Shown here: positions 20,582 to 32,030 of the stretch, one piece after another
Numbering within the stretch: position 1 is the first letter of the stretch
Layout of the letters: every line of letters starts with the position of its first letter
Notes under the pieces: generated by a model
Database searches by the model: none
What the model was told of the DNA's origin: nothing
What the model saw: only the letters and a program-made list of their open reading frames with translations
From: Adiantum capillus-veneris
Taxonomy: Eukaryota > Streptophyta > Polypodiopsida > Polypodiales > Pteridaceae
Direction: 5' to 3'
Assembly (NCBI GenBank): GCA_014529385.2
Contig: CM043949.1
Coordinates: 112,859,977-112,923,976, forward strand
Length of the DNA: 64,000 bases
Translations under genes and position numbers: made by a program

Positions 20582-22096
20582 TGTAACATTTAATGGCCTA
20601 AAAACTTGTGTGTAGCGGAAATTAGCATGAACATAGTGGGCATTTCATTAGAATAGATTCCTAATGAGAATTACAAGAGTGCTTGGGTGGAGAGAGCAAC
20701 AAAAAGCATAACACCTAGTTAGATAGAATCAAAAATACTTTCAAAAGAGAGAGAAATTAAGCTTTTGACAACAGTTGAGGACCGGATTTGCATGGAGCCG
20801 GTCCCCCCTCCAAAAGGCTTTGTATTATAGTTTCTCCCATCAAGAGAGACATTGTACAATACAATTCTTTGTGTTCCTTCAAGACTAGCTAGTGCAATGA
20901 AGATGAAATCTTCATGCACTAAGCAAAACACTTAGTAAACACAACTTTAATTATCCCCGTTCTCAGACCCAAGACCTCACACACCTTCGAAGATGGTAAG
21001 AGCTACCAGGGTATGAGAGTAGATTGAGAGGAAGAAGGAGTATCTTACGAGAAAGATGTACATCTCCTCACATAATTACTCATATTAGCATAGCTTTAGC
21101 TTAGTAATTAGCTTGGTAGAGGAGATGAGCATGCATTGAAGCTTGGCTCTTGGTTGGAAGCCAAGAGTGTGTCGATGTAGGCTTCTATCTCACAAGCTTG
21201 GAGTAGGTGATGAGCTCTCCATTAAAGCTTGGGAAGAGATAGTCTTCTCTTTCTTCACACATGAGATTGTGTGAGTGTGTGTGTGTTAATGCCTTGCAAA
21301 AATCAGCCCCCCCTCTCTCTCTCTTGGGCGAGCCCTCTTGCTATTTGCTCTTGCAGGCTCCCCATTGGACCTCCCCAAGTCAAGCCAATGGCTATTAAGC
21401 AGCATAAGCGATAGCCTTCTGACATGTGTCCCCCTTTCCCCTTTTGTGAGAGCTTTAGGTAATTTAATAATTAAACTAAACTCTCATTGGACCCCTTTGC
21501 CTCCTGGCCAATAGGAATCAGGCAAGCCATTGGGCTCCTGAATGGTCATTGGACCCCTTGGGAGACTGTCCAATAGTCTTCTAGGAGACTTAATTCTCAT
21601 TGGTTCTTTTATTAAGTGTTTTTAAATTAATTAAACTAGATTTACTCTAGCCTAATTCTCATTGGTCCACCTCCAAGGCCATCTAATAGGAATTGGGCAC
21701 ACCTTGTGGGCATCTGGGCTAGGGAGCTGACATGTGTCCCTAATTCCCTTTCTGTAAAGGGAGCCTGTGTGTGTGTGTGTGTGTGTGTGTGTGACTTTCT
21801 CTCTCATCCCCTAGAAGAAGGGCTCGCCCCCTCCCATGTAGGGATATGCAAAGACTTTTTAGTTACACACACAAAGCATCCAATTTCCCCTAGGGTTGAC
21901 CTTTGGACACAACCTTTGAATTTTGGAACCTTAGCATTTTGGAAGTCTTAATGGGCTGAACCTTAGGGTCTTTTTAGCCCATTGTTGCACATGGCTCTTT
22001 TGCAGATGCGCCCCCCTTTGGATCCCTATTTTCCCTCCTTTGGATCCCTACTGTGGCCGGTCTGCTAGCTTAACCAATATTCTAGCTTAACCAACA
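20582..22096 (-). repeat. Element B 5' LTR
   Basis: This 1515-bp LTR has TG at 20582 and ends CCAACA at 22096. The last bases contain an 18-bp-spaced duplication of CTAGCTTAACCAA. The array of alternating ATTGG and CCAAT motifs lies at 21360-21680. Confidence 0.9.
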
Positions 22097-22101
22097 AAAC
22101 A

Positions 22102-22496
22102 GCTAACATCTCTTTCTCATAAATGCCTAAGACCCGTTCATCCATGTTGAGCCTTTGGCTTCCATATGCTATGGCATGCCCTTCTTGAAGCAAGATTGCT
22201 CCACGGCAATAACCACAAGCATCACATTGGACCTCAAATGGCTTTGAGAGATCCGGAAGCATAAGGACTAGTTGGGAGATAAGCTTCTCTTTGAGCTTGT
22301 CAAAAGCACTTTGCTCCTTAGCAGTCCATGAATACTTAACATTTTTCTTTGTTAAGTCATGTAATGGTCCTGCTATTTGAGAGAATTTTTCTATGAAGCG
22401 TCTATAGTATGCACACATATCAATAAAGCTTCTTAGCTCATGTAGATTCCTTGGATTATGCCATGCTTTTATTACCTCCAACTTTGATGGATCCAT
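22102..22496 (-). pseudogene. Element A RT thumb and RNase H, N-terminal part
   Basis: Frame from 22496: VIKAWHNPRN, LRSFIDMCAYYRRFI, then KSFEVQ-type FEVQCDACGYCRGAIL, where the RNase H catalytic D is present, and GIYEKEMLAVL at the insertion of B. This links directly to the frame at 17350. Confidence 0.85.
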
Positions 22497-22591
22497 ACGG
22501 ATACCATCTCGAGAAATAATATGACCTAAGTATTGAATTTCTTGAAGGAAAAATTTGCTTTTCTTTTGATTGACAAAAATGTTATTCTCCC

Positions 22592-23062
22592 TTAAATCAC
22601 TTGGAGATGTTGCTTGTGTTCCTCCAAGGAATTGGAGTAGATGATGATATCATTAAAGAACACTCCAGTGAATTTGCAGTAGGGTCTAAAAATTTTCTCC
22701 ATTAATCGATTGAATGTAGTTGGTACATTAGTCAAGCCAAGAGGCATGACTATATATTCATAAAGGCCAAACGTTGTGGGAAATGCGGTCTTTAGGATAT
22801 CTTCATTCACTATCCTTATTTGATGGTAGCCACTTTTAAGGTCAATCCTACTGAAGTAGGTAGAGCCTTGTAGCTTATCAAACAGATCTTCTACCCGAGG
22901 CACGGGAAATCTGTTTTTGATAGTGATATGGTTTAGTGCGCGACAGTCCACACACATGCGGTATATACCATCTTTCTTTTGCACTAAAAGGACTGGAGAG
23001 CAAAAGGGAGAGGAGCTAGGCCTCACCATTCCTCTGTGTATCAATTCTTGTACTTGCCTCAT
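22592..23062 (-). pseudogene. Element A reverse transcriptase
   Basis: The frame has LIHRGMVRPSSSPFCSPVLL, CVDCRALNHITIKNRFP, FSRIDLKSGYHQIRI and YIVMPLGL. The normally conserved F-x-D-D box reads FFNDI, so one catalytic aspartate is an asparagine. The frame is lost between 22592 and 22496. This is a Ty3/gypsy RT that is inactive as it stands. Confidence 0.9.
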
Positions 23063-23270
23063 GATCTCCTCTTGTTGAGCTTGTGAAACTTGATAGGGAG
23101 GTTTGTTAGGCAGTTAGCTTCTTGATAGAAGCTCAATTCGATGGTCATCATCCCCTCGTTTTGGAGGTAAGTCCATAGGGATATCATCCATGAACACATC
23201 TTGGAATCCTTTTAGAAAGTTAGACAAGTCTAACTCTTGTTGATTTCTACCATTCACCTTTGATGAAACA

Positions 23271-23700
23271 TTAGGACCTTTTAGGGATTCTTTGACAAAA
23301 ATCATGTACGCAAAAATTGAGCTTTTCATTGAGACTAGACTCATTAGCATCTATATACATATTCTTTCCCCTGTAGGTGAAGTAGATTCTCCTTTCAGGG
23401 AACTTCATGCTGGCAGCCATGCGGCTGAACCATGGTATCCCTAGGATAGCATCCTCATGTTGGAGAAGAGAGATAAAGAAGTCTTCTTTGTTGACATAGC
23501 TTTGGACATGAAGCCTCAACTTCCCAATCAAGGGAGTAACGGAGGCTTGCTGTCCCTTGAAAGCGGCATCGGCAGTTACAGCATCTCCCATCTCAAAGCT
23601 TGAATGCCCAACTTGGTGGCCAACTCCATTGATATGAAGTTGAGAGTGGAACCAAGGTCAAACAAGATGAAGGCATCATGCTCCCTTACTTTTCCCCAAG
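23271..23700 (-). pseudogene. Element A aspartic protease region
   Basis: Around 23640-23690 the frame reads DLGSTLNFISMELATKLG, where DSG would be expected, so the serine after the catalytic Asp is changed. A frameshift follows; 23591-23271 continues with GKLRLHVQSYVN and AILGIPWFSR. The region lies between the gag zinc knuckle and RT, as expected for Ty3 elements. Confidence 0.75.
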
Positions 23701-23759
23701 CATAGGAGAGAGGTGATCCTTTGCAATGAGTATCCTCTTTTGGAGCTTCGATAGTGGAA

Positions 23760-25092
23760 GCTCTAGGAGTCTCATTACGAGCATTTCTTTTGGGGCAAGA
23801 AGGATAGCCATGTCCTTGCTCCCCACACTTAAAACATTTGTGATCCTTGCGAAAAGTTTCAAGCTCTTCAGGAGAGAGTTTATGTTTACCTTTGTAAACT
23901 CATTTCTCCTTGGACCGATTGTTGTTGTTGTTATTGGAATGGCCGTTGGAAAATTTTTGGGCATTAATTTTTCCCTTTGCATCACTTTTGTCTTTATTTT
24001 CCATGGGTTTGACATTCCGTCTAACCCCTTGTTGGAAATTGATGCATGAAGCAACCATGGTATGGTGGATTACTTCGCTGATAGAGTCAAGCCATTGAGA
24101 GTTGACATACTCGGCCATATCGTCAGGAAATCCCACACAAAATTGTTGTTTTTGCTCAACAAAGTCTATTTTTTGAAAGACGCCACATATTTGTGGATAG
24201 ACTCATGAGAGAGAAGCCTTAAACTCCGCCATTCGGTGAGCACTTTGTCCTTTGCATTGCTTGCAAGGAATTGCTTCATGATGGAAACTCGTAGAGTTTT
24301 CCATGTCTTTGGGGCTTCGCCATTGCCACGAAGGCTAGCCCACCATTGACAAGCCAATTTTTGGAAGTGCATAACTACATGGCGTAGCTTGGAGGACTCC
24401 GTGAAGCCCTCGTCTCCAAAGGCCGCATCAAATTGTTGGATGAAGGCCAATACTTTTTCGGTAGCACCAAAGGTGCCATCATAGGTGAGAAAAGAGATAC
24501 TCTTTCCTCCTTCTTTGAACTTCTTGAGCTTTTGTGACCTTCACCATGCAGGGTAAGATTTGCGATGTCCTCCCCTCTTATATTCTCTAGGAGAATAGCC
24601 ATAGCTTTCATCGATAGAGGAGGAAGGTGAAGAAGAAGGAGAAGAGGGTGACCTCTTTCTTGCCCATTTTTTCCTTGGTTTCCTCTCTTCCCTTTTGGAT
24701 TGACGAGGAGAAGGACTATGGGTTAACCGTTTCCTCTTGGGAGGAGTTGGAGATCTTTTAGTCCACCTTCTTCGTGGAGCCACATCTTCGGAGGAATTTA
24801 GGGATTCATTGCTCTCTTGATCTTTGGATTCTTCCTCTCGTATGGGAGAGAGTCTTTTTTTGGGGGTCTCTTCAAGAGGCCTTGTAAGCTCTCTCTCCTC
24901 TTGGAGAGGAAAGGAAATCCCATAAGCACGAAGTTATTGAGTAACTTCGGCTTGCAAAGTGGGGTTGCTCATAGCTTGTTGCAACCTAGTGACAAGATAA
25001 TTAACAAACATGGGGGCATCATCATTGTCACCTTCATGTGCAAAATCAAAGTTATCAATGTTCATTCTACTCTCTTGGTTATGGTCAGCCAT
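23760..25092 (-). pseudogene. Element A gag
   Basis: Start MADHNQESRMNIDNFDF at 25092. A stop at 24934 comes early. An RS-like stretch is at 24783-24590 (RRRWTKRSPTPPKRKR), the Retrotrans_gag domain at 24450-24166 (FIQQFDAAFGDEG), and a CCHC knuckle near 23800-23840 (CFKCGEQGHGYPSC). The frame shifts at several points. The domain order matches the gags of B and C, so all three are one family. Confidence 0.8.
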
Positions 25093-25490
25093 GTTAATTA
25101 AACTTATATGTTTACTTAGTGTATGCTTTGGCAATTCAAAACCTTAGTTGCTACTCCTCTTAGCCTTTGAAAATAGGCACTTAAGTATCTACACCCATGG
25201 CTCAAATTGGTTAATTATAGAGAGTAGTGGAGTGAGTCTAACATAGCGAAGTTGACGAGGGATAGCTCCTTTTGGACTTCTTATGGATCAATAATGGTAA
25301 AGCCATAGGCAAGTCTAAAAAGACTCCATTATTAAGACCAAAGCTCTCGAGGTGTGCACCATATCCCACATAGTGGGCTCAACAAAATCGATAATAGATC
25401 CCAAAACCACTTACCCTAATATAATTAACAAAAACAACCATTAATAGGCTACGTAAGTACCTCTCTTCTTAAGCAAGAAAAGAGAAACCA

Positions 25491-25502
25491 AATGCTCTGA
25501 TA

Positions 25503-25503
<1 letters not shown>
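25491..25503 (-). promoter_or_regulatory. Element A primer-binding site, mutated
   Basis: The minus strand reads AGTATCAGAGC after the LTR end, against TGGTATCAGAGC in B, C and the copia element. Two bases at the priming end differ. Confidence 0.6.
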
Positions 25504-25504
<1 letters not shown>

Positions 25505-25562
<58 letters not shown>

Positions 25563-27214
25563 ATATATGAGGAAACCAAAGGCCTATGAATTTTGAGAGT
25601 AGCGGAATTAGGAAATTAGGTGAAACATTTTTGAGAGATTACTTTGTGAGCATAGCGGGTGAGCTTAATTGATGGTAGCAACATATACATGGTACTTAGT
25701 TAACTTGGCATGAACAATAATTTTGCAAGAGAGAGAGAGTTTAGAGAACATGACAATAGTTGAGGACCAGATTCATATGGAGCCAGTCCCCCCTCCAATA
25801 GGCATTTGTATTATGATTTCTCCCATCAAGAGAGATGTGGTACAATACAATCTTTCTGTTCCTTGTGACATATGTGATGCAATGAAGATGGAAAGCTTCA
25901 TGCATCACAAGCATAACATAAACTTGTAGAAATCATTAACTATCCCAAGCCTCAGTCCCACGGCCTCAAACACCTTCGAGGTGGAGATAACTAGCGGGGA
26001 ATGAGGGTAGGGAAAAGGAAGAAGAAACATTCCATAGGAGAAAGAAATAGTTCCTCACTTATCATTACTCTTATTGCTAGCATACATAATAGCATAGTAA
26101 TGGAGATGGAGAAGATGACAAGCTTAAGAATTGAATCATGGCTCTTGGTTGGATTTGCATTCCATAGCCAAGAGTGTTGATGTAGGCTCTCACTTCTCAC
26201 AAGCTTGGAGAAGGAGGTGGTGTTCCTCAACTTTCACCAAGTGAGAATGCCCCTCCAAATGAGTGTGTGTGTGGAGTATATCCCCCTAGCACCCCCCCTC
26301 CTTGCTTTGGGTGAGTGGTAGCTTTTCCACATGCTTCAATCTCATTGGACCCCTCTCCCCCTAGCCAATCACATTCAGCATGCAGTCAAGTACATGGGTA
26401 GTCTTTTGACAAGTGTCCTCCTTACCCCTTAGAGAGAGAGAGAGAGAGCTTGAAAATATCTAGATATTGTTGGATAGAAGTAGAAGCTCATTGGACCCCT
26501 CTTTAGCCCAACCAATAGCATTCAAGCACCCCATGTGGTTAAGCTTAGTGAGAGTCTGACATGTGACCCATGTGCCCTTTTAGAAAAGGGGTGCCCCTTG
26601 GGTGAGTGGATGGTTAGGTCAAAGCTTCCCTTAACTTTGAGACTTTGCTTCTCAAGCAACTTCCTCATTAAGTGTGTAGGCTCTCTTTTTGACTCAAGCA
26701 TCTTACCCCCCATGCATAGGAAGCTTCTCAAGCAACTTCCTCATTAAGATGACAAGTACCTCAAGTACCTTAGTCATCAAGCATGACAAGCACCTTAGGT
26801 GGAGTTCCCACCTCAAGCTCAGCCCTAGCTTGTTTGCCTAAGGTCAAAGGAAAGTTTAGGTCGGGTTCCACCTCATGCACAACCCTAGCTTGCTTAAGGT
26901 CAGAGACAAGTTTAAGTCGGGTTCCCGCCTCAAGCTGAGCCCTAGCTTGCTTAAGGTCTAAGGGATTTTAACACTAACCATTGGAGGTCTTTAATGAATC
27001 TAACCCTAAGGTCTATTAAGCTCCATTAGTTAGCCTTTCTCTTTGACAGACCATCTCTCATTTGGGCCCCTTTACCATTGGCCCCATGTTGGAATAGAAC
27101 CGTAAGCACATGTCTATATTCTAACCCTTGTTCCCGTTTATTATCCCATATTAAATGATGAGTTTCATATGAGAAAATCATTTGGGTTGGTTAGATATTA
27201 GATATTTAATGACA
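25505..27214 (-). repeat. Element A 5' LTR
   Basis: It runs from TGGTTTCTC to AATGACA, about 1.7 kb, and starts with a 51-bp (TC)n at 25509-25559. Recognisable LTR landmarks shared with B (GTTGAGGACCAGATT, TTTCTCCCATCAAGAGAGA, CCAAT array) are diverged by perhaps a quarter, so A is a different subfamily. Confidence 0.75.
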
Positions 27215-27506
27215 CCAAAGGTGCCACCATAGGTAAGGAAAGAGATGTTCTTTCCTCCCTCTTTGAACTTTTTGAGCTTGGACGAGCTCTTCCACGCGGC
27301 ATAGGATTTCCTATGGACTCTTCTTTTTGGTGGTTCAAGAGAAAATCATTTGGGTTGGTTAGATATTAGATATTTAATGACACCAAAGGTGCCACCATAG
27401 GTAAGGAAAGAGATGTTCTTTCCTCCCTCTTTGAACTTTTTGAGCTTGGATGACCTCTTCCACACGGCATAGGATTTCCTATGCACTGTTCTTTTTGGTG
27501 GTTCAA
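27171..27506 (-). repeat. 168-bp tandem duplication across A/C junction
   Basis: Units 27171-27338 and 27339-27506 differ at about six positions. Each contains the last 44 bp of the element A LTR plus 124 bp of element C gag. The duplication therefore arose after A inserted into C. 168 bp is 56 codons. Confidence 0.9.
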
Positions 27507-28192
27507 GAGTTGCACCATAACTTTCTTCATAAGAGGAAGAGTACGAGGAGGATGGAGAAGAGGGTGACCTCTTTCTTGCCTTTTTCTTCCCTTGTTCCTC
27601 CTTGTCTGCACCATCACTTTCTTCAGAAGAGGAAGAGGATGAAGAAGATGGAGAAGAGGGTGACCTATTTATCGCCTTTTTCTTTTTTTGTTTTCTCTCA
27701 TCCCTCTTTGAATTATGGTGTGGAGAAGTATGCGATGGTCTTCTCCATTTTGGGGGTGATGGAGAGCGTTTTTCCCGCCGTCTTCGTGGAGTCATCTTCG
27801 TCGAGGTGACAAGAGACTCACTTCTTTCTCGTTCTTTCGATGGGGGCTCTAGCATTGAAACTTAAGTTCTCCTTTGGGAAGGAGATGCGTCGTCAAGTAG
27901 TAGATTTTTGAGCCTTTCGTACGGATCCTCTTCTTCTTCCCTTATCGGAGAGAGACCTCTTTTGGAAGTCTCACAAGGAGGATTCCTAGGTACTCTCTCT
28001 TCTTGGTGGGGAGTCTAAAGAATCCCATGAGTACGTAGCTGCCATTGCACTTCACCTTGGAGGGATGGATTGCCCATGGCTTGTTGAACCCTAGTAACAA
28101 TCTAATTAACAAGCATAGGGGCATCATTAGTAGCTTGTTCATTAGCAAACTCAAAGATATCAACATTAATTTCACTCTCTTTATTATTGTCC
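27215..28192 (-). pseudogene. Element C gag, interrupted by element A
   Basis: The start codon position holds ATA where B has ATG. It continues ESEINVD, CETSKRGLSPIREEEE, RS-like PRRRREKRSPSPPKWRR and poly-S, then RKSYAVWKRSSKLKKF and FLTYGGTFG, where the element A LTR begins. There are several in-frame stops and a frame change near 27850. The remainder of C's gag and any pol are not visible to the left. Confidence 0.75.
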
Positions 28193-28583
28193 ACTATTCT
28201 AACAAATTTTAGGTGTACTTTGGCACTTCAAGCCTTAGTTGCTACTCCTCTTAACCCTTTAGAAAAGCACTCAAGCTACTGTACCCGTGGCTCAAATATC
28301 ATTAATTGAAAGGAATAGAAGAGAGGGTCTTTCACCACCAAAACAACACCGGCTCCTGTCAAGCTTAATACCTCAATAGTGGTCAATAAGTTGTAGGCCA
28401 GCCCCGTAGGACTCCACTATTAAGACCATAGCTTTCGATGGCGTGCCCCATTATCTGTACGAAGCAGGTGCATTACAAGGATGAAAAATCCCTATTCTAC
28501 TTAGTCAATTGCAATTAATAATACCAACCATTTATAGTTAGCTTGAGAACTTCTCTTCTTGAGCACAAAAAGAGAAACCAATA

Positions 28584-28595
28584 GTTCTGATACCA
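28584..28595 (-). promoter_or_regulatory. Element C primer-binding site
   Basis: The minus strand reads TGGTATCAGAAC, one base from the consensus, next to the LTR start TGTAACATTTAATGG at 28597. Confidence 0.8.
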
Positions 28596-28596
28596 A

Positions 28597-29068
28597 TGTA
28601 ACATTTAATGGGGTAGTAACTTATGTGTAGCGGAAATTAACATAGACATAGTGAGCATTTCATTAAGAATAGATTCCTAATGAGCATAGCAAGAGTCCTT
28701 GGTTGGAGAGAGAGAGAGAGAGCAACAAAAACATAACACCTCGTTAGAATTAGGCATGAACAATACTTCAAAAAGAGAGAGAAATTAAGCTATTGACAAC
28801 CGTTGAGGACTGGATGTACATGGAGCCGGTCCCTCCTCCATAAGGCTTTGTATTATAGGTTTCTCCCATCAAGGGACACATTTTACAATACAATACTTTT
28901 GTGTTCCTTCAATAACTTCCTGGTGCAATGAAGATGGAAGCTTCAAGCACCAAGCTTACACTTGAAAACACAACATCAATTCCCTCACGGTCTCAGACCC
29001 AAGACCTCACACACCCCTGAAGATGGTGAGAGCTAGCGGGGTATGAGAGTAGATCTAGAGGAAGAAGG

Positions 29069-29070
<2 letters not shown>
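28597..29070 (-). repeat. Element C 5' LTR, truncated
   Basis: About 470 bp align with the start of the B LTR (TGTAACATTTAATGG, TGTGTAGCGGAAATTA, GGAGCCGGTCC) and end abruptly at GAAGAAGGAGT, where (TC)n begins. The missing part would correspond to what is preserved in the left-hand LTR at 8840-10036. Confidence 0.8.
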
Positions 29071-29117
<47 letters not shown>

Positions 29118-29472
29118 CTCTCTCTGTGACAGATTGGTCTCATAGGTCATGTTGGCATTTTTAAGAGGTTAGTAGAGCATCTCCTCTTATTTGAGTGCCT
29201 ACCCCCCTCTCTACCCATTTTGTGCTCTACGGCTCGCGAACGACAATCGACGGACCAACAACCCCTGTCCACGCGCCATAAGACAAGTAAAAGTATTCTC
29301 TCTCTCTCTCTCTCTCTAAATTTACATTAAACTACGTGTACCAAAAATAAACAACAGTAGGTGTTACCTTTTCATGGGCTTGGCATGGCAACCTTTCAGA
29401 GGTGAAAACCTCACCGGGACCTTGGGCACACTTCAAGCCTTCACTCTCTACTCTCTATTTTTGCGTACCTCT
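29071..29472. other. Microsatellite and unassigned spacer
   Basis: It holds (TC)n at 29071-29112 and 29302-29318 and unassigned sequence between. GGTCTCATAGGTCATGTT near 29127 resembles the LINE tail motif found at 38980, 43930, 44290 and 48625, but without the second hairpin arm. Confidence 0.5.
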
Positions 29473-30171
29473 TGTTAGGAAATAGGATGTAGCTAAGTAG
29501 ATAATTGAGTAGATTACTTAATGGAGAGAGATATTATTCACACACGAGAGATTATAGAGTAGAGAGAGAGAGAGATCACACATGCTATACGTGGTTCACT
29601 CAATGTGGGCTATGTCCACGGGAAAGAAACCACTCAATGGCTTTAGTACTTCAAACAAGAAGTAAGTTACAAAGGGACTATACCCTTTTGGAGCTCCAGC
29701 CTTGCTTCACTCTCACCACCTCACATCAACTTCACAATGCACCACAATGCTTCACAATCCATTTTTGTGTGTAGAAGAGTCCTCCTTTTATAGGCCAAAA
29801 GGGTTGCCCTCTCTCATGAGAGGTAGCCGTGTGTATCCATCCTTGTGTTGACAAGTCCAAATTGGGCCCTCCAATCCGCCCATGTGTGGCTGCCGTTGAG
29901 AATACAAGTTCACCTTTGAAATCGGCCACTGACCACCGCCCATTGACTTTTGACCACCGACCAATCGGCCAACCGATTTGGCCGTTTTTTGACCACTTTT
30001 CGACCGTCATCCTACCATAATATTCCGGCAAAAACGAATATTCCGATCGTGAAAATTTTGGTGAGCGATTTTTTTTCACGCACGATGGCTTCTGCTAATA
30101 ACGAGGGCCTTACAAATGTGCATTTTTAATACAACAAATTACAAGGGGTAAATTAGGCTCCATACTTAACA
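29473..30171 (-). repeat. 3' LTR of truncated copia element 2
   Basis: It starts TGTTAGGAAATAGG and ends ATACTTAACA. The adjoining ATTTCCCACTTGTAG reads on the minus strand as a purine-rich tract CAAGTGGGAAAT, a common plant copia polypurine end. The 5' LTR is absent. Confidence 0.8.
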
Positions 30172-30230
30172 ATTTCCCACTTGTAGATTGATCTCCAAAC
30201 CAAACCTGTGACTGCTTTCCATCTGGCTTC

Positions 30231-31820
30231 TTATCCTTGAATACCGATTGAAGATGAGCAGAAGCTCAACTTCTCCTTGTTGACCACCTTTGTAAACATG
30301 TCTGCAGGATATTCACTTGTATGCACCTTTCCTAGCTTTAGCTGTTCCTCTTCCAAAAGAGTGCATATGAAGTGATATCTCACCTCAATGTGCTTTGTCT
30401 TTGAATGAAAGGCTGAGTTCTTTGCAAGATGGATAGCACTTTGGCTATTACTGTACAAGACACAATTTCTTGTTTGAATCCAAGCTCTTCTAAAAATCTA
30501 TGAAAAGCCACATAATTTCTTTGCGTGCCTTTGTCATTGCTACATACTGTGCTTCCGTGGTAGAAAGTGAGACCACTTTCTGCAGCTTTGAAGCCCAACT
30601 TACTATTGTGCCTCCAACTGTGAAGACATAGCCAGTAGTGCTCCTTCAAGTATCTTTGTCACCTGCCATATCTGCATCAGTATACCCTTGAAGAAAATAT
30701 ATGTTCCCCAAAATACAAAGCATTTGTTGTTGTCCCTTTCAGATACCTAAGTATCTACTTCACAACTTGCCAGTGCTCTTTACCTGGGTTGTCCATGAAC
30801 CTACTTATAACTCCCACTGCATGTGCAATGTTTGGCCTTGTCCAGACCATAACATACATAAGAGAACCTACCGTTGCAGCATATGGAACTTTAGACATAT
30901 AGGCTATCTCCTCTTGTGTCTTTGGACACATATCCTTGGCTAGTTTAAAGTGACCAGCCAAAGGTGTAGAAACCATTTTTGCATTTTGTATTGCAAACCT
31001 TTCTAGTACCTTTTTGATGTAATCCTCTTGAGATAGCTTTATTGTCTTCTTCGTCCTGTCCCTTGATATCTTCATACCAAGTATCCTCTTTGCAGAACCT
31101 AAATCTTTCATTGAAAAAGATTTAGACAGCTCCTCTTTTAAGTCTTTGATGTCCTGCATGATAGCACTTGCAATGAGCATGTCATCAACATACAACATTA
31201 GGATGATGAACTTCCCATCTCCCAAATTCTTTGTGTAGACACAATGATCTGAGTTGCATCTTCTGAATCCATGATCAAACATCCATCGATGAAACTTCAA
31301 GTACCATTGTCTTGATGCTTGCTTTAAACCATAGAAGCTCTTCTTTAATCTACAAACCATTTTCTCCTTACCTTTTACTTCATACCCCTTTGGTTGAAGC
31401 ATGTAAATTTCCTCCTCTAAGTCGCTGTGAGGTAATGGCCTATTTACATCCATTTGCTTGAGATTTAAATCATGAGCAGCCACAAGGCTTAAGACAAGCG
31501 TAATTGAGTTCATTTTTACAACATGAGAAAATATTTCATTGAAGTCAATACCTTTCTTTTGAAAAAACCCTTTTACCACAAGCCTAAACTTGTATCTTTT
31601 CTTCTCACCTTCTTTTTCCTTCAGCTTGTACACCCATTTGTTCTGAAGTGACCGCTTACCTTTAGGCAACTCAACCAACTCCCATGTTTAGTTGCAATGT
31701 AATGAGTCCATCTCCACTTTCATGCTCTTTATCCATTCTTCTTTGGATTCGTGTTGCATAGCTTCCTCGTATGATTCCGGCTCTCCGGAATCTGAGATCA
31801 AGAGATGGTTGAAGGAAGGA
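30231..31820 (-). pseudogene. Copia element 2 pol fragment (RT-RNase H)
   Basis: RT at 31678-30755 has NKWVYKLKEKEGEKKRYK, VVKGFFQKKGIDFNEIFS, YVDDMLIA and GLKQASRQWY. RNase H pieces follow in two frames (TKHIEVRYHF near 30395). An in-frame TAA lies at about 31690, upstream of which EPESYEEAMQHESKEEW continues to about 31820. Integrase, protease, gag and the 5' LTR are missing. Its RT differs clearly from the young copia element, so it is another lineage. Confidence 0.85.
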
Positions 31821-32030
31821 ATAAACCTTTATGGAGGTCTACTTTATCTTGTAAAATTCATGCCATGCATCCTTACTCCATCATACTCCCTTGTATATAA
31901 TCCAATGCCATAAATAAAATTTCTCCACGTGAGAAATATTCACATTTTACTATTTCATAAAACTGACTAATATTCCCGCCGTCACTTATAATCACTCAAA
32001 TCTCTTCACATTTCACCTCCCCCCCCCCCC
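31821..32030. other. Unassigned spacer
   Basis: This is AT-rich DNA ending in a C-run and (TC)n at 32017-32046. I see no gene. Confidence 0.6.

Larger units (their letters stand above)
17356..22096 (-). mobile_element. Element B: gag-only Ty3 derivative nested in A
   Basis: It is bounded by TGTAACATTT (17356) and CCAACA (22096), with the near-perfect 5-bp duplication GAACA/AAACA at 17351-17355 and 22097-22101. Two LTRs of about 1.5 kb flank only 1.7 kb of internal DNA with gag and no pol. The gag-LTR junction at 18864-18871 looks like an internal deletion that also removed the first bases of the 3' LTR. Such an element could move only with pol supplied from elsewhere. LTR differences are about 1 percent by eye. 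Confidence 0.85.
10037..27214 (-). mobile_element. Ty3/gypsy element A (host of two nested insertions)
   Basis: Reading right to left: right LTR (25505-27214), primer-binding site, gag, protease, RT, RNase H, integrase, 3' region. The order PR-RT-RNaseH-INT is the Ty3/gypsy order. Element B interrupts it at 17356-22096 and a copia element at 11237-16414. Without them A is about 7.3 kb plus LTRs. It has frameshifts, stops and a lost RT catalytic residue, so it is dead. It is itself inserted in the gag of element C. Confidence 0.8.
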
